A stretch of DNA of 64,000 bases from Mycobacterium sp. GA-2829 (GCF_001499965.1 NZ_LQIT01000001.1:248001-312000); one strand, 5' to 3'. Counted from the stretch's first letter, positions 1 to 11,200 are shown. Notes: generated by a model not told the origin, from the letters alone. Numbers and translations are program-made.

Positions 1-2
1 GA

Positions 3-1487
3 GTGGAACGCCTGCACACGTTCGAATCCACGCTGCCCGCCGACGACGATCATCCGTACCGCACCGGCCCGTGGCGTCCGCAGGTCACCGAATGGCGCGC
101 CGACGACCTCGACGTGGTGGCCGGTGAGGTGCCCGCCGACCTCGACGGGATGTACCTGCGCAACACCGAGAACCCACTGCACCCTGCGGCGACCTCGTAC
201 CACCCGTTCGACGGCGACGGCATGATCCACATCGTCGAGTTCGGCGGCGGGAGAGCCTCTTACCGCAACCGGTTCGTCCGCACCGACGGTTTCCTCGCCG
301 AGAACGAGGCGCGCGGTCCGCTGTGGGCCGGGTTCATCGAGATGCCGTCGGCGGCCAAACGCACCGACGGGTGGGGTGCGCGCACCCGGATGAAGGACGC
401 GTCGAGCACCGACGTCGTCGTACACCGCGGCACCGCGCTGACGAGCTTCTACATGTGCGGCGACCTCTACCAGGTCGACCCGTACACCGCCGAGACCCTC
501 GGCAAGGAGACCTGGCACGGCGAGTTCCCGGCCTGGGGCGTGTCCGCACACCCCAAGGTCGACCCGGTCACCGGGGAACTGCTGTTCTTCAGCTACAGCA
601 AGGAGGCGCCGTACCTGCGTTACGGCGTCGTCGACAAGGACGCCAACCTCGTGCACCAGACCGACGTGCCGCTGCCGGGTCCGCGGATGCCGCACGACAT
701 GGCGTTCACCGAGAACTATGTGATCCTCAACGACTTCCCACTGTTCTGGGAGCCGTCGCTGCTCAAACAGGACATCCACGCCCCGGTCTTCCACCGCGAC
801 ATGCCGTCCCGGTTCGCCGTACTGCCGCGCCGTGGCGACCAGTCGCAGGTGCGGTGGTTCGAGACCGCCGCGACCTACGCCCTGCACTTCGTCAACGCCT
901 TCGAGGACGGCGACGAGATCGTGCTCGACGGGTTCTTCCAGGACAACCCGTCGCCGTCGACGAAGGGCGCGAAATCGTTGGAGGAGGCGGCCTTCCGCTA
1001 CCTCGCCCTCGACGGCTTCGAATCGCACCTGCACCGCTGGCGGTTCAACCTCGTTACCGGGGCGGCCACCGAGGAGCGGTTGTCGGAGCGCCTCACCGAA
1101 TTCGGCATGATGAACGGCGACTTCGCCACCCGGCAGTACCGCTACGTCTACGCCGCCACCGGCAAACCCGGCTGGTTCCTGTTCGACGGTCTGGTCAAAC
1201 ACGATCTGCGCGACGGGGGTGAGGAGCGGATCTCGTTCGGGGACGGCGTCTTCGGCAGCGAGACCGCGATGGCGCCGCGCATCGACGGCGGCGCCGAGGA
1301 CGACGGCTACCTGGTCACCCTGACCACCGACATGAACGACGACGCCTCCTACTGCCTGGTGTTCGACGCCGCGGACATCACCGCCGGTCCCGTGTGCAAA
1401 CTGCGCCTACCCGAACGGATCTGCAGCGGTACGCACTCCACCTGGGTGTCCGGCCCGGAGCTGCGGCGGTGGCACGCCCCGCGGTGA
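3..1487 (+). CDS. carotenoid oxygenase (RPE65/CCD family)
   Basis: Probable non-haem Fe(II) dioxygenase that cleaves a carotenoid or related polyene double bond; the substrate cannot be read from sequence. The 494-residue length suits the family. Four histidines in the expected order could bind iron: H183 (SAHPKVDP), H231 (MPHDMAF), H295 (ALHFVN) and H478 (GTHSTW). The N-terminal DLDGMYLRNTENP and HPFDGDGMIH motifs are also family hallmarks. GTG at position 3 is the first start in the window. The frame is open at the edge, so the true start could lie upstream. The stop overlaps the GTG of the next gene, so the two are probably translated together. Confidence 0.85.
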   Translation: MERLHTFESTLPADDDHPYRTGPWRPQVTEWRADDLDVVAGEVPADLDGMYLRNTENPLHPAATSYHPFDGDGMIHIVEFGGGRASYRNRFVRTDGFLAENEARGPLWAGFIEMPSAAKRTDGWGARTRMKDASSTDVVVHRGTALTSFYMCGDLYQVDPYTAETLGKETWHGEFPAWGVSAHPKVDPVTGELLFFSYSKEAPYLRYGVVDKDANLVHQTDVPLPGPRMPHDMAFTENYVILNDFPLFWEPSLLKQDIHAPVFHRDMPSRFAVLPRRGDQSQVRWFETAATYALHFVNAFEDGDEIVLDGFFQDNPSPSTKGAKSLEEAAFRYLALDGFESHLHRWRFNLVTGAATEERLSERLTEFGMMNGDFATRQYRYVYAATGKPGWFLFDGLVKHDLRDGGEERISFGDGVFGSETAMAPRIDGGAEDDGYLVTLTTDMNDDASYCLVFDAADITAGPVCKLRLPERICSGTHSTWVSGPELRRWHAPR

Positions 1488-2419
1488 CCGACGACGGTGA
1501 GGTCAACGCGATAGGGCGCATGCTCGGACTGCTCGGCGACGAGTGGACCCTGCTGATCGTGCGCGAATCCCTCATGGGCGCATGGCGATTCACCGATTTC
1601 GCGGCGATGAATGTGTCGCGGCCGATCTCGAACGCGGTGCTCACCAACCGGTTGCGGGTGCTGGTGGGGGACGGCATGCTCGACCGGCAGGTGTACCAGG
1701 AGCAGCCGCTGCGCGCCGGCTACGTGCCCACCGAACGGTGCCGTGCGCTGTGGCCGCTGCTGGTGTCGATCTGGCACTGGGAGCGGACCTGGGTGCCCGA
1801 CCACGCCGAGCCCCTGCCCGCCATGCGCCATCGCGGATGCGGGCGGGAATTCTCCCCGGCGCTGCGCTGCGCCCACTGCCGCCGCCAGGTGGCGGCGACC
1901 GATCTCGACGCGCGGTGGGGCCCCAGCGGCGGCTGGGCGCGGTCCGTGCCGCGCGGCACCACCCGCAGACGCGCCAGGGACGCCACCGCGCAGGCCGGGC
2001 TGTTCCCGGAGACGATGGCGATCTTCGGCAACCGCTGGGCCGCCGCGATCATCGGCGCGGCGTTCCTCGGCACCCGCCGGTTCAGCGACTTCCAGGGCAG
2101 GCTCGGCGCACCGGCGGCCCTGGTCGCCGAACACCTTCGGGTGTTCTGCGATATCGGGGTGCTGCAGGCCGCCGCCCACCCGCGGCGCGCGGACTGGTCC
2201 GAATACCACCTCACCCCCAAGGGGCAGGCCTTCTTCCCGGTCGTCGCGTCGGCGATCGGGTGGGCCGACCAGTGGTTCGGCGCCCCCGAGGGGCCCGCGC
2301 TGACCCTCACCCACACCGCGTGCGGTCGGGGCTTCGTACCGCAGCTCGGCTGCGATCAGTGCGCCGACGCGCTGGCCGGCGACACCGTCGAGATCGTCGA
2401 CGTGCTCAGCCGCGGGTGA
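1484..2419 (+). CDS. tandem HxlR-type transcriptional regulator (two winged helices)
   Basis: 311-residue protein made of two HxlR-like winged-helix units. Unit 1 (about 8-100) contains [15 protein letters not shown]; unit 2 (about 165-265) contains [16 protein letters not shown]. HxlR proteins are normally about 110-150 residues and bind DNA as dimers, so this looks like a fused dimer. Each unit is followed by a short cysteine motif ([14 protein letters not shown] and [14 protein letters not shown]) that could bind a metal. I chose the GTG at 1484 because it overlaps the upstream stop (GTGA), a typical coupled start; an in-frame ATG-like extension upstream would overlap the oxygenase. Context suggests it controls the carotenoid oxygenase, which is inference. 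Confidence 0.8.
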   Translation: MTDDGEVNAIGRMLGLLGDEWTLLIVRESLMGAWRFTDFAAMNVSRPISNAVLTNRLRVLVGDGMLDRQVYQEQPLRAGYVPTERCRALWPLLVSIWHWERTWVPDHAEPLPAMRHRGCGREFSPALRCAHCRRQVAATDLDARWGPSGGWARSVPRGTTRRRARDATAQAGLFPETMAIFGNRWAAAIIGAAFLGTRRFSDFQGRLGAPAALVAEHLRVFCDIGVLQAAAHPRRADWSEYHLTPKGQAFFPVVASAIGWADQWFGAPEGPALTLTHTACGRGFVPQLGCDQCADALAGDTVEIVDVLSRG

Positions 2420-2624
2420 CCCGTGCGGAGGTGTCCCCGTAGGTCACCGTGTCCCCGGGCCGCAACTGGCGGCCCCGGCGCACCTCGACCTCACCGTTGA
2501 CGCTGACCAGACCGTCGGCGATCACCGCCTTGGCGTCGGCGCCGCTGTCGATCAGCGAGGCGAGCTTGAGGAACTGACCAAGCCGGATGATGTCGTCCGC
2601 GATCGGAACCTCGAGCGCCGCCAT
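2406..2624 (-). CDS. S4-domain RNA-binding protein
   Basis: 72-residue protein consisting of a single S4 RNA-binding fold: [20 protein letters not shown] followed by [17 protein letters not shown]. Such free-standing S4 proteins resemble YaaA/RlbA and are thought to bind ribosomal RNA or tRNA; the target here is unknown. It ends 14 bases inside the convergent HxlR gene. A TAGCCT hexamer on the minus strand (2637-2632) lies 7 bases before the ATG, which suggests a leaderless transcript. Confidence 0.82.
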   Translation of the reverse strand: MAALEVPIADDIIRLGQFLKLASLIDSGADAKAVIADGLVSVNGEVEVRRGRQLRPGDTVTYGDTSARVTRG

Positions 2625-2631
2625 GCCCGTC

Positions 2632-2649
2632 AGGCTAACGCCCTAGCAT
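2632..2649. promoter_or_regulatory. divergent leaderless promoters for the S4 gene and dinB
   Basis: The 33-base gap carries a -10-like TAGCCT on the minus strand (2637-2632, 7 bases from the S4 ATG) and TAGCAT on the plus strand (2644-2649, 8 bases from the dinB GTG). Both fit the mycobacterial TANNNT -10. No clear -35 boxes are visible. Inference only. Confidence 0.45.
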
Positions 2650-2657
2650 CTGCAGGT

Positions 2658-4025
2658 GTGGACGTGCGCTGGGTCCTGCACCTGGACATGGACGCGTTCT
2701 TCGCGTCGGTCGAGCAGTTGACCCGGCCCACCCTGCGGGGGCGGCCGGTGCTCGTCGGCGGTCTTGGCGGGCGCGGTGTGGTGGCGGGCGCCAGCTACGA
2801 GGCCCGCGTCCACGGTGCGCGCTCGGCGATGCCGATGCACCAGGCCCGCAGGATGGTCGGCGCGCCCGCGGTGGTGCTGCCGCCGCGCGGCGTCGTCTAC
2901 GGCCTGGCCAGCCGCCGCGTCTTCGACACCGTCCGCACCCTGGTCCCGGTGCTCGAGCAGCTGTCGTTCGACGAGGCGTTCGGCGAACCGGCCGAGCTGG
3001 CGGGCGCCACCGCCGCCGAGGTCGAGGAGTTCTGCGAACGGCTGCGGGCACGGGTGCTCGAGGAGACCGGTCTGGTGGCCTCGGTGGGCGCCGGTTCGGG
3101 TAAGCAGATCGCCAAGATCGCCTCCGGGCTGGCCAAACCCGACGGCATCCGGGTGGTGCCCCGCGACGCCGAGCGCACCATGCTCCACGGGTTGCCGGTC
3201 CGCAAGCTGTGGGGGATCGGACCCGTCGCCGAGGACAAACTGCACCGCCTCGGCATCGAGACCATCGGTCAACTCGCCGCGCTGTCGGAGGCCGAAGTCG
3301 CCGACGTCCTCGGCTCCGCGGTGGGTCTCGCGCTGCACCGCCTCGCCCGCGGCATCGACGACCGGCCCGTCGCCGAACGTGCCGAAGCCAAACAGATCAG
3401 CGCCGAGTCGACGTTCCCGGCCGACCTCATCACCCTCGACCAGGTCCGCGAGGCGATCGGCCCGATCGCCGAACACGCGCACCGCCGGCTGACCAAGGAC
3501 GGCCGCGGCGCCCGCACCGTCACGGTCAAGCTGAAGAAGTCCGATATGAGCACGCTGACCCGGTCGGCCACGCTGCCGTCGGCCACCACCGACATCGGCA
3601 CGCTGAGCGCGACCGCCCGCAGGCTGCTGATCGACCCCGTCGAGATCGGCCCGATCCGCCTTGTCGGCGTTGGGTTCTCGGGTCTGACGGAGGTACGCCA
3701 GGAATCGCTGTTCCCCGACCTCGAACTCGTCGAGGACGAGTCGGCACTCCGGGCCGCGCTACCGCCGACGGTCAGCGAGGCCGCCGCGGTGCCACCGGCC
3801 TGGCGGGTCGGTGATGACGTCGCCCACCCCGAACTCGGTCACGGCTGGATCCAGGGCGCGGGCCACGGCGTCATGACCATCCGGTTCGAAACCCGCAGCA
3901 CCGGACCGGGTCCGGCGCGCACCTTCGCCCACGACCTGCCCGAGATCGTGCGCGCCAACCCCGTCGACAGCCTCGACTGGCCGGACTACGTCCGCGGTCT
4001 GGAGGACTACCAGAGCACCCCGTAG
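2658..4025 (+). CDS. dinB: DNA polymerase IV (Y-family, DinX/DinB1 type)
   Basis: Error-prone translesion polymerase of 455 residues. Catalytic carboxylates are visible: D10 in [12 protein letters not shown], and D105/E106 in SFDEAFGE. The helix-hairpin-helix region is around [21 protein letters not shown], followed by the little finger (about 240-345). QESLF at 348-352 matches the sliding-clamp binding motif. About 75 further residues beyond a minimal Pol IV ([15 protein letters not shown] onward) form an extra C-terminal segment that also occurs in mycobacterial DinB1. Its position before ansA and lspA matches dinX of M. tuberculosis. Confidence 0.93.
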   Translation: MDVRWVLHLDMDAFFASVEQLTRPTLRGRPVLVGGLGGRGVVAGASYEARVHGARSAMPMHQARRMVGAPAVVLPPRGVVYGLASRRVFDTVRTLVPVLEQLSFDEAFGEPAELAGATAAEVEEFCERLRARVLEETGLVASVGAGSGKQIAKIASGLAKPDGIRVVPRDAERTMLHGLPVRKLWGIGPVAEDKLHRLGIETIGQLAALSEAEVADVLGSAVGLALHRLARGIDDRPVAERAEAKQISAESTFPADLITLDQVREAIGPIAEHAHRRLTKDGRGARTVTVKLKKSDMSTLTRSATLPSATTDIGTLSATARRLLIDPVEIGPIRLVGVGFSGLTEVRQESLFPDLELVEDESALRAALPPTVSEAAAVPPAWRVGDDVAHPELGHGWIQGAGHGVMTIRFETRSTGPGPARTFAHDLPEIVRANPVDSLDWPDYVRGLEDYQSTP

Positions 4026-4032
4026 GTGGCCG

Positions 4033-4959
4033 TCAACCCCACTCGGCGAGTGCGTCGGCGGCGGGTACCCGCGCGGCGAGAGCGCCCATCAGCAGCACCC
4101 GGGCCTGTGAGGGACGCAGCGTGGGCACCACCAACGCACCGGCGTCGACGAGGTCGCGCCCCGGCCCGTACGCCGGCCGCACCCGTCCGCCGGGTACCCG
4201 CGTCGACACCGCGACGACCACACCGTCGGCGCACAGCCGCCGCACCCCGTCGATCACCGGTGCGGGAGCGTTACCCGCCCCCAGCGCCTCCAGGACGACC
4301 GCACGGGCGCCCGCCGCGGCGCAGGCGTGCAGCGCCGTGGCGTCGCCACCGGGGTAGGTGGCGACGATGTCGACCCGCGGCGCGTCTGCCGCCGACAGTT
4401 CGCCGAGATACGGCCGCCGCTTGGGCCCGGCGAGGGCGAACCGGCCCTCGGCGACCGCGCCGACCACGAGCCCGTCGAATCCGTCGAGGCTCTCGGTCGC
4501 GACCTTGTGCAGGCCCAGTGGCGCGCGGACCCGGCCTGCGAACCCGACGAGCACCCCGAGTCCGCGGGCGTCGGCGGCCGCGGCGACGGTCAGCGCATCC
4601 CGCAGGTTGCCCGGACCGTCGGCGTCGGGCGCGTCCGCGCCGCGCTGCGCGCCGGTCACCACCACCGGCGTCGCGCCGGCGTAGGTGAGCTCCAGCCACA
4701 GCGCGGTCTCCTCCATGGTGTCGGTGCCGTGGGTGATCACCACACCGCCCGCGCCGTCGGCGTCGGCCGCCCGCACCGCAGCGCCGATGCGGTCCCAGTC
4801 GGCGGGGACCAGTTGGGAGCTGTCCTTGCCGAGCAGATCGACCACCGCCACGTCCAGGCCCGCCGTCAGGTCCGCGCCGGTGCGGGTGGGGCGACGCACA
4901 CCGTCGGCGTCGGTGCTGGTGGCGATGGTGCCGCCGGTGGTGATCACGACGAGGCTCAC
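4033..4959 (-). CDS. ansA: L-asparaginase (type I-like)
   Basis: Hydrolyses L-asparagine to aspartate and ammonia. 308 residues, close to the family norm. The first catalytic threonine motif is TTGGTIA near the N-terminus; the second active-site motif is [16 protein letters not shown]. No signal peptide is visible, so a cytoplasmic enzyme is likely. It converges on dinB with a 7-base gap and diverges from lspA, the same arrangement as in M. tuberculosis. GTG start; a minus-strand AACAAT lies 7 bases upstream of it. Confidence 0.92.
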   Translation of the reverse strand: MSLVVITTGGTIATSTDADGVRRPTRTGADLTAGLDVAVVDLLGKDSSQLVPADWDRIGAAVRAADADGAGGVVITHGTDTMEETALWLELTYAGATPVVVTGAQRGADAPDADGPGNLRDALTVAAAADARGLGVLVGFAGRVRAPLGLHKVATESLDGFDGLVVGAVAEGRFALAGPKRRPYLGELSAADAPRVDIVATYPGGDATALHACAAAGARAVVLEALGAGNAPAPVIDGVRRLCADGVVVAVSTRVPGGRVRPAYGPGRDLVDAGALVVPTLRPSQARVLLMGALAARVPAADALAEWG

Positions 4960-4966
4960 GTGCGGA

Positions 4967-4995
4967 ATTGTTCCCTATGCGCGGTTTGGGATGAT
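4967..4995. promoter_or_regulatory. divergent promoter region ansA/lspA
   Basis: 42-base intergenic segment. The minus strand has AACAAT (4972-4967) 7 bases before the ansA GTG. The plus strand has an extended -10-like TGGGATGAT (hexamer 4990-4995) 6 bases before the lspA GTG. Both spacings would give leaderless mRNAs. Motif-based inference, no -35 seen. Confidence 0.4.
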
Positions 4996-5001
4996 GGTGT
5001 G

Positions 5002-5583
5002 GTGACTGACGAAACATCGGGTGACGCCGAGCCCACCACCCCGGTCGAGCCGGCGCCCCGCCCGCGACGGCGGTTGGGCCTGCTGTTGTCGGTCGCGGCC
5101 GTCGTCCTGGTGCTCGACATCGTGACCAAAGTGCTCGCCGTGCGGTTGCTGACTCCTGGTCAGCCGGTATCGATCATCGGCGACACGGTGACCTGGACGC
5201 TGGTGCGCAACTCCGGTGCGGCGTTCTCGATGGCGACCGGCTACACGTGGGTGCTCACGCTGGTGGCGACCGGTGTGGTGATCGGCATCGTGTGGATGGG
5301 CAGGCGGCTGGTGTCGCCCTGGTGGGCGCTCGGGCTGGGGCTGATCCTCGGCGGTGCGATGGGCAACCTCATCGACCGCTTCTTCCGCTCGCCGGGACCG
5401 CTGCGCGGCCACGTCGTGGACTTCCTGTCCATCGGCTGGTGGCCGGTGTTCAACGTGGCCGACCCGTCGGTGGTCGGCGGGGCGATCCTGCTGGTGGTGC
5501 TGTCCTTGTTCGGCTTCGACTTCGACACCGTGGGTCGGAGGCAGCCCCAGCCGTCTGTTCAAGCCGAGGCCGACCGGTCATAG
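5002..5583 (+). CDS. lspA: lipoprotein signal peptidase (signal peptidase II)
   Basis: Membrane aspartyl protease that removes the signal peptide from prolipoproteins after Lgt has lipidated them. 193 residues with about four transmembrane helices. The catalytic aspartates are D125 in [11 protein letters not shown] and D154 in VFNVADPSV; the VRNSGAAFS motif is also present. GTG at 5002 was chosen over the adjacent GTG at 4999 because it fits the length and promoter spacing. Its stop overlaps by one base the start of the pseudouridine synthase (TAGTG), so the genes form an operon. Its partner lgt lies at 50071 in this window. Confidence 0.94.
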   Translation: MTDETSGDAEPTTPVEPAPRPRRRLGLLLSVAAVVLVLDIVTKVLAVRLLTPGQPVSIIGDTVTWTLVRNSGAAFSMATGYTWVLTLVATGVVIGIVWMGRRLVSPWWALGLGLILGGAMGNLIDRFFRSPGPLRGHVVDFLSIGWWPVFNVADPSVVGGAILLVVLSLFGFDFDTVGRRQPQPSVQAEADRS

Positions 5584-6512
5584 TGTCCACACGGTCGATG
5601 CCCGTGCCGGAGGGGCTGGGCGGAATGCGGGTCGACGCCGGACTGGCGCGGCTGCTGGGACTCTCGCGCACCGCCGCGGCGGCGCTGGCCGAGGACGGCG
5701 GGGTGGACCTCGACGGCGTGCCCGCGGGCAAGTCCGACCGGCTCACCGCGGGTGCCTGGCTGGAGGTGCGGCTGCCCGCGGCGCCCCCGCCGGTCGAGAA
5801 CACCCCGGTCGAGATCGAGGGCATGTCGATCCTGTACTCCGACGACGACATCGTCGCCGTCGACAAGCCGCCGGGGGTGGCCGCCCACGCGACCGTCGGC
5901 TGGCACGGTCCCACGGTGCTTGGCGGGCTGGCCGCGGCCGGGTTCCGGATCAGCACCTCGGGGATCCACGAACGGCAGGGCATCGTGCACCGGCTCGACG
6001 TCGGCACCTCGGGGGTGATGGTGGTGGCGTTGTCGGAACGCGCGTACACCGTGCTCAAGCGGGCGTTCAAGCAGCGCACCGTCGACAAGCAGTACCACGC
6101 ACTGGTGCAGGGGCACCCCGATCCGAGCAGCGGCACCATCGACGCGCCGATCGGCAGGCACCGCGGCAACGACTGGAAGTTCGCGGTCACCGAGGGCGGC
6201 AGGCACAGCGTCACCCATTACGACACGCTCGAGGCGTTCCAGGCCGCCAGCCTGCTCGACGTCGAGCTGGAGACCGGCCGCACCCACCAGATCCGGGTGC
6301 ACTTCGCCGCCCTGCACCATCCGTGCTGCGGTGACCTGACCTACGGCGCGGATCCGACGCTGGCCAAACGCCTCGGTCTGGAACGGCAGTGGCTGCACGC
6401 CCGGTCGCTGGCGTTCGCGCATCCGGCCGACGGCCGCCGGGTCGAGATCACCAGCCCGTATCCCGCCGACCTGCAGCACGCTCTCGACGTGCTGCGTCAG
6501 CACGCGCGGTGA
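5583..6512 (+). CDS. rluD: RluD-family 23S rRNA pseudouridine synthase
   Basis: Isomerises uridine to pseudouridine in large-subunit rRNA. 309 residues. An N-terminal S4-like region ([20 protein letters not shown]) precedes the catalytic domain, with catalytic D139 in HRLDVGTSG and the [12 protein letters not shown] motif near 220. GTG at 5583 overlaps the lspA stop; the stop codon overlaps the next gene's GTG. The lspA-rluD pairing is common in bacteria and matches Rv1539-Rv1540. The exact modified uridine is not deducible. Confidence 0.9.
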   Translation: MSTRSMPVPEGLGGMRVDAGLARLLGLSRTAAAALAEDGGVDLDGVPAGKSDRLTAGAWLEVRLPAAPPPVENTPVEIEGMSILYSDDDIVAVDKPPGVAAHATVGWHGPTVLGGLAAAGFRISTSGIHERQGIVHRLDVGTSGVMVVALSERAYTVLKRAFKQRTVDKQYHALVQGHPDPSSGTIDAPIGRHRGNDWKFAVTEGGRHSVTHYDTLEAFQAASLLDVELETGRTHQIRVHFAALHHPCCGDLTYGADPTLAKRLGLERQWLHARSLAFAHPADGRRVEITSPYPADLQHALDVLRQHAR

Positions 6513-7429
6513 CCCGGCGCAACGGCGGCCTGCTCTACGGTCTCGGAGCGTACGTCTGGTGGGGCCTGTGTCCGGGCTTCTTCCTGCTGTTGCTGCCCAG
6601 CGGTTCGCTGGAGATCCTGGCCCACCGCATCGTGTGGAGCGTGGTGTTCCTCATGCTGCTGCTCGCGGTCACCCGCCACCTGGGCGACCTGCGCCGGCTG
6701 GGGTGGCGCACCTGGCTGCTGCTGGTCGTCGCATCGGCGCTGATATCGATGAACTGGGGGGTCTACATCTGGGCGGCCACCCACTCCCACGTGGTCGACG
6801 CCGCCCTCGGCTACTTCATCAACCCGCTGATCAGCGTGGCGATCGGGGTGCTGGTGTTCCGCGAGCGGATCAACCGCTGGCAGCAGGGAGCGCTGGCGCT
6901 CGCCGTCGGCGCGGTCGTGCTGCTGACCGTCGAGGTCGGCGAACCGCCCTACATCGCGTTCGCGCTGGCGCTGTCGTTCGCGTTCTACGGTCTGGTGAAG
7001 AAGGTGGTCACCGCGGACCCGCGGGTCAGCGTCGCGGTGGAGACGCTGGTCGCGCTGCCGTTCGCCGGTGGTTACATCATCGCGCTCGAGGCCACCGGTG
7101 CCGGTCACTTCCTCAGCGAGGGCGCCGGGCACGCCGGTCTGCTGCTGCTCGCGGGCCCGGTCACCGCGATCCCGCTGCTGCTGTTCGGGGCGGCCGCGCA
7201 GCGGTTGCCATTGGTGACGATGGGGCTGTTGTTCTACGTCAACCCCGGTCTGCAGATGGCCTGGGGGGTGTTCATCGGTCACGAGCCGATGCCAGTGGGC
7301 CGCTGGATCGGCTTCGCGCTCATCTGGGTCGCGCTCACGCTGCTCGCCGTCGACGCGGTGCGGCGCAGGCCGGTGCGCGACACCCAGACCGAGCCGAGCG
7401 AGGGGCAAATACCGGCCCGGGAGGGCTAG
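6509..7429 (+). CDS. rarD: RarD-type EamA/DMT transporter
   Basis: Inner-membrane protein of 306 residues with about ten hydrophobic segments, in the drug/metabolite transporter superfamily. Early motifs such as [15 protein letters not shown] and the second-half motif [12 protein letters not shown] match RarD proteins. Despite the old name linking it to chloramphenicol resistance, the substrate is unknown. GTG at 6509 overlaps the upstream stop (GTGA), making it the third gene of the lspA operon. Confidence 0.85.
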   Translation: MTRRNGGLLYGLGAYVWWGLCPGFFLLLLPSGSLEILAHRIVWSVVFLMLLLAVTRHLGDLRRLGWRTWLLLVVASALISMNWGVYIWAATHSHVVDAALGYFINPLISVAIGVLVFRERINRWQQGALALAVGAVVLLTVEVGEPPYIAFALALSFAFYGLVKKVVTADPRVSVAVETLVALPFAGGYIIALEATGAGHFLSEGAGHAGLLLLAGPVTAIPLLLFGAAAQRLPLVTMGLLFYVNPGLQMAWGVFIGHEPMPVGRWIGFALIWVALTLLAVDAVRRRPVRDTQTEPSEGQIPAREG

Positions 7430-7531
7430 CGCCCCTCATCAGGTAACACGGAACCGGCGTTCCGTTATGGCAACCATTGTTGTCGACACGACATTACGTT
7501 TGCCGGACAGACAGTTGCCTAGCGTAACAGT
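7430..7531. promoter_or_regulatory. intergenic region with inverted repeats before the TetR gene
   Basis: Holds three inverted repeats: ACGGAAC-CGGC-GTTCCGT (7448-7465, perfect 7-base arms), ATGG-CAA-CCAT (7466-7476 region), and TGTCG-ACA-CGACA (about 7480-7492). A TAGCGT hexamer (7520-7525) lies 6 bases before the GTG at 7532. The first repeat could be the rarD terminator or a TetR operator; the sequence cannot decide which. Confidence 0.4.
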
Positions 7532-8245
7532 GTGTCTTACCGTTTGCTGGTGCAGCGGAGGGGTCGGACGAGGGCGGTGACGCGTGCACGCGGTCGCCCG
7601 GTGGGGGCCGATTCCGCCGAAACCCGCCGCCAGATCGTGCGCGCCGGCCGGATCGTCCTGATCGAACGCGGCTACTCCGGGATGACGTTCCAGGCCATCG
7701 CCGAGCGGACCGGGCTGAGCAGGCCCACCCTGCACTACTACTTCGCCACCCGCGAAGAGGTCTTCGAGGCGATCATCACCGAGATCGGCGACATCGTGCG
7801 CGACAGCGCCGCGCAGGCCTTGCGGCACGAGCGATTACTGGACCGGCTGGCGGCCTTCGTGGAAGACATGCGCCGGGTGGACGCCAGGGACACCTCGATC
7901 GTGCCGTTCCTCATCAGCGCGCGGCTCGAACCCCAGCGCAACCCCGAACTGCAGGTGTTCAGCGAATCGCCGGTCCGCGCCTTCCTGGTCCGGCTGGTCG
8001 ACGACGCGGTCCGGCGCGGGGAGCTCGACGAGGACACCGACGTCGACGGTGTGGCGGACCTGATCCACGTCGTGCTCTACGGGATGGCCTTCTACGCGGG
8101 CTTCACCGACGGCCCCGCCAGCCTGGGTGTGATCGCCGATCAGCTGTTCGGGATGTTCGCCCGCGGGCTCGTGCCGGCGCCCCGCGAGGACGTGGCCGAA
8201 GACACGCATCACGACACGCCGAAGGGTGTCGGACGGCGGTCCTAG
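7532..8245 (+). CDS. TetR/AcrR family regulator
   Basis: 237-residue regulator. The N-terminal helix-turn-helix is typical: ETRRQIVRAGRIVLIERGY, then MTFQAIAERTGLSRPTLHYYF, then a helical ligand domain of about 150 residues. The start is GTG 7532, supported by TAGCGT 6 bases upstream; GTG 7577 (222 residues) is a plausible alternative that removes an arginine-rich N-terminus. Its ligand and targets are unknown. The upstream palindromes suggest autoregulation. Its stop codon lies inside the putative dnaE1 -10. Confidence 0.85.
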   Translation: MSYRLLVQRRGRTRAVTRARGRPVGADSAETRRQIVRAGRIVLIERGYSGMTFQAIAERTGLSRPTLHYYFATREEVFEAIITEIGDIVRDSAAQALRHERLLDRLAAFVEDMRRVDARDTSIVPFLISARLEPQRNPELQVFSESPVRAFLVRLVDDAVRRGELDEDTDVDGVADLIHVVLYGMAFYAGFTDGPASLGVIADQLFGMFARGLVPAPREDVAEDTHHDTPKGVGRRS

Positions 8246-8248
8246 ACT
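8243..8248 (+). promoter_or_regulatory. putative dnaE1 -10 box
   Basis: TAGACT, a good match to the mycobacterial SigA -10, ends 9 bases before the dnaE1 ATG and overlaps the stop codon of the TetR gene. It predicts a leader of at most a few bases. No convincing -35 box. Confidence 0.5.
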
Positions 8249-8257
8249 GACGACCCT

Positions 8258-11200
8258 ATGAGTGGTTCAGACGGTCGGTCCTCGGGGTCTTTTGTTCACC
8301 TGCACAACCACACCGAGTATTCGATGCTGGACGGTGCCGCCAAGGTCAAACCGATGCTGGCGGAGGCACAACGCCTCGAGATGCCCGCGATCGGCATGAC
8401 CGACCACGGAAACATGTTCGGCGCCAGCGAGTTCTACAACGCGGCCACCGACGCGGGCATCAAACCGATCATCGGGATCGAGGCCTACATCGCACCCGCG
8501 TCGCGCTTCGACACCAAGCGCGTCCTGTGGGGCGATCCGAGCCAGAAGTCCGACGACGTGTCGGGCAGCGGTTCCTACACCCACATGACGATGGTCGCCG
8601 AGAACGCGACGGGTCTGCGCAACCTGTTCAAGCTGTCGTCGCTGGCCTCGTTCGAGGGGCAGCTCGGCAAGTGGTCCCGCATGGACGCCGAGATCATCGC
8701 CGAACACGCCGAGGGCATCATCGCCACCACGGGCTGCCCCTCGGGCGAGGTGCAGACCCGGCTGCGCCTCGGCCACGACCGCGAGGCGCTGGAGGCCGCC
8801 GCGAAGTGGCGGGAGATCTTCGGCCCCGACAACTTCTTCCTCGAACTCATGGACCACGGCCTCGACATCGAGCGCCGCGTCCGCGAGGGACTGCTCGAGG
8901 TCGGCAAGAAGCTCGGGATCCCGCCGCTGGCCACCAACGACTGCCACTACGTCACCCGCGACGCCTCGCAGAACCACGAGGCGCTGCTGTGCATCCAGAC
9001 CGGTAAGACCCTCTCGGACCCCACCCGCTTCAAATTCGACGGGGACGGCTACTACCTGAAGTCCGCGGCCGAGATGCGCGCGCTGTGGGACGGTCAGGTC
9101 CCCGGCGCCTGCGATTCGACGCTGCTGATCGCCGAGCGCGTGCAGTCCTACGCCGACGTGTGGACCCCGCGCGACCGGATGCCGATCTTCCCCGTCCCCG
9201 AGGGGCACGATCAGGCGACGTGGCTGCACCACGAGGTGATGGCGGGGCTGGAACGCCGCTTCAAGCACGCGGGCGGGGCGGTGCCGGGCGAGTACGTCGA
9301 ACGCGCCGACTACGAGATCAAGGTCATCTGCGACAAGGGTTTCCCGTCGTACTTCCTCATCGTCGCCGACCTGATCAACTACGCGAAGTCCGTCGACATC
9401 CGCGTCGGTCCCGGCCGCGGGTCGGCGGCCGGTTCGCTGGTGGCTTACGCCCTCGGCATCACCAACATCGATCCGATCCCGCACGGGCTGCTGTTCGAGC
9501 GGTTCCTCAACCCCGAACGCCCGTCCGCCCCCGATATCGACATCGACTTCGACGACCGTCGCCGCGGCGAGATGCTGCGCTACGCCGCCAACAAGTGGGG
9601 CAGTGACCGGGTCGCCCAGGTCATCACCTTCGGCACCATCAAGACCAAAGCGGCGCTGAAGGATTCGGCGCGCGTGCACTACGGCCAGCCCGGTTTCGCG
9701 ATCGCCGACCGGATCACCAAGGCGCTGCCGCCGCCGATCATGGCCAAGGACATCCCGGTGTCGGGCATCACCGACCCCACCCACGAGCGGTACAAGGAGG
9801 CTGCCGAGGTCCGCGCGCTGATCGACACCGACCCCGACGTGCGCACCATCTACGAGACCGCCCGCGGGCTCGAAGGCCTCGTGCGCAACGCCGGCGTGCA
9901 CGCCTGCGCGGTGATCATGAGCTCCGAACCGCTCATCGACGCGATCCCGCTGTGGCGCCGCCCGCAGGACGGTGCGGTGATCACCGGGTGGGACTACCCG
10001 TCGTGTGAGGCCATCGGCCTGCTGAAAATGGACTTCCTCGGGCTGCGGAACCTGACGATCATCGGGGACTGCATCGAGAACATCAAGGCCAACCGCGGCA
10101 TCGACCTGGATCTGGAATCGCTGGCCCTCGATGATCCGAAGGCCTACGAACTGCTCGGCCGCGGCGACACCCTCGGGGTGTTCCAGCTCGACGGCGGCCC
10201 GATGCGGGATCTGCTGCGCCGCATGCAGCCCACCGAGTTCAACGACATCGTCGCGGTGCTGGCGCTGTACCGCCCCGGTCCGATGGGCATGAACGCCCAC
10301 AACGACTACGCCGACCGCAAGAACGGCCGCCAGCCGATCAAACCGATCCACCCCGAACTCGAGGAACCGCTCAAGGAGATCCTCTCCGAGACCTACGGCC
10401 TGATCGTCTACCAAGAGCAGATCATGTTCATCGCCCAGAAGGTCGCCTCGTACACGATGGGCAAGGCCGACGCGCTGCGTAAGGCCATGGGCAAGAAGAA
10501 GCTCGAGGTGCTCGAGGCCGAGTACAAGGGCTTCCGGGAGGGTATGACCGCCAACGGGTTCTCCGAAGGTGCGGTGAAAGCCCTGTGGGACACCATCCTT
10601 CCGTTCGCCGGGTACGCGTTCAACAAATCGCACGCCGCGGGCTACGGGCTGGTGTCGTACTGGACGGCGTACCTGAAGGCCAACTTCCCGGCCGAGTACA
10701 TGGCGGGTCTGCTCACCTCCGTCGGCGACGACAAGGACAAGGCCGCGGTGTACCTGGCCGACTGCCGCCGCCTCGGCATCACGGTGCTGCCGCCCGACGT
10801 CAACGAGTCGGTGCAGAACTTCGCCTCCGTCGGCAACGACATCCGGTTCGGCCTCGGCGCGGTCCGCAATGTCGGCGCCAATGTCGTTGCCTCGCTGGTG
10901 AACACGCGCACCGAGAAGGGTAAGTACACCGACTTCTCCGACTACCTCAACAAGATCGACATCGCCGCCTGCAACAAGAAGGTGACGGAGTCGCTGATCA
11001 AGGCCGGCGCGTTCGACTCCCTCGGGCACCCCCGCAAGGGGCTCTTCCTGATCCACACCGATGCGGTGGATTCGGTGCTCGGGACCAAGAAAGCCGAGGC
11101 GATGGGTCAGTTCGACCTGTTCGGCGGCGCGGACACGGCCACAGATTCGGTGTTCAGCATCAAGGTGCCCGACGAGGAGTGGGAGGACAAGCACAAACTC

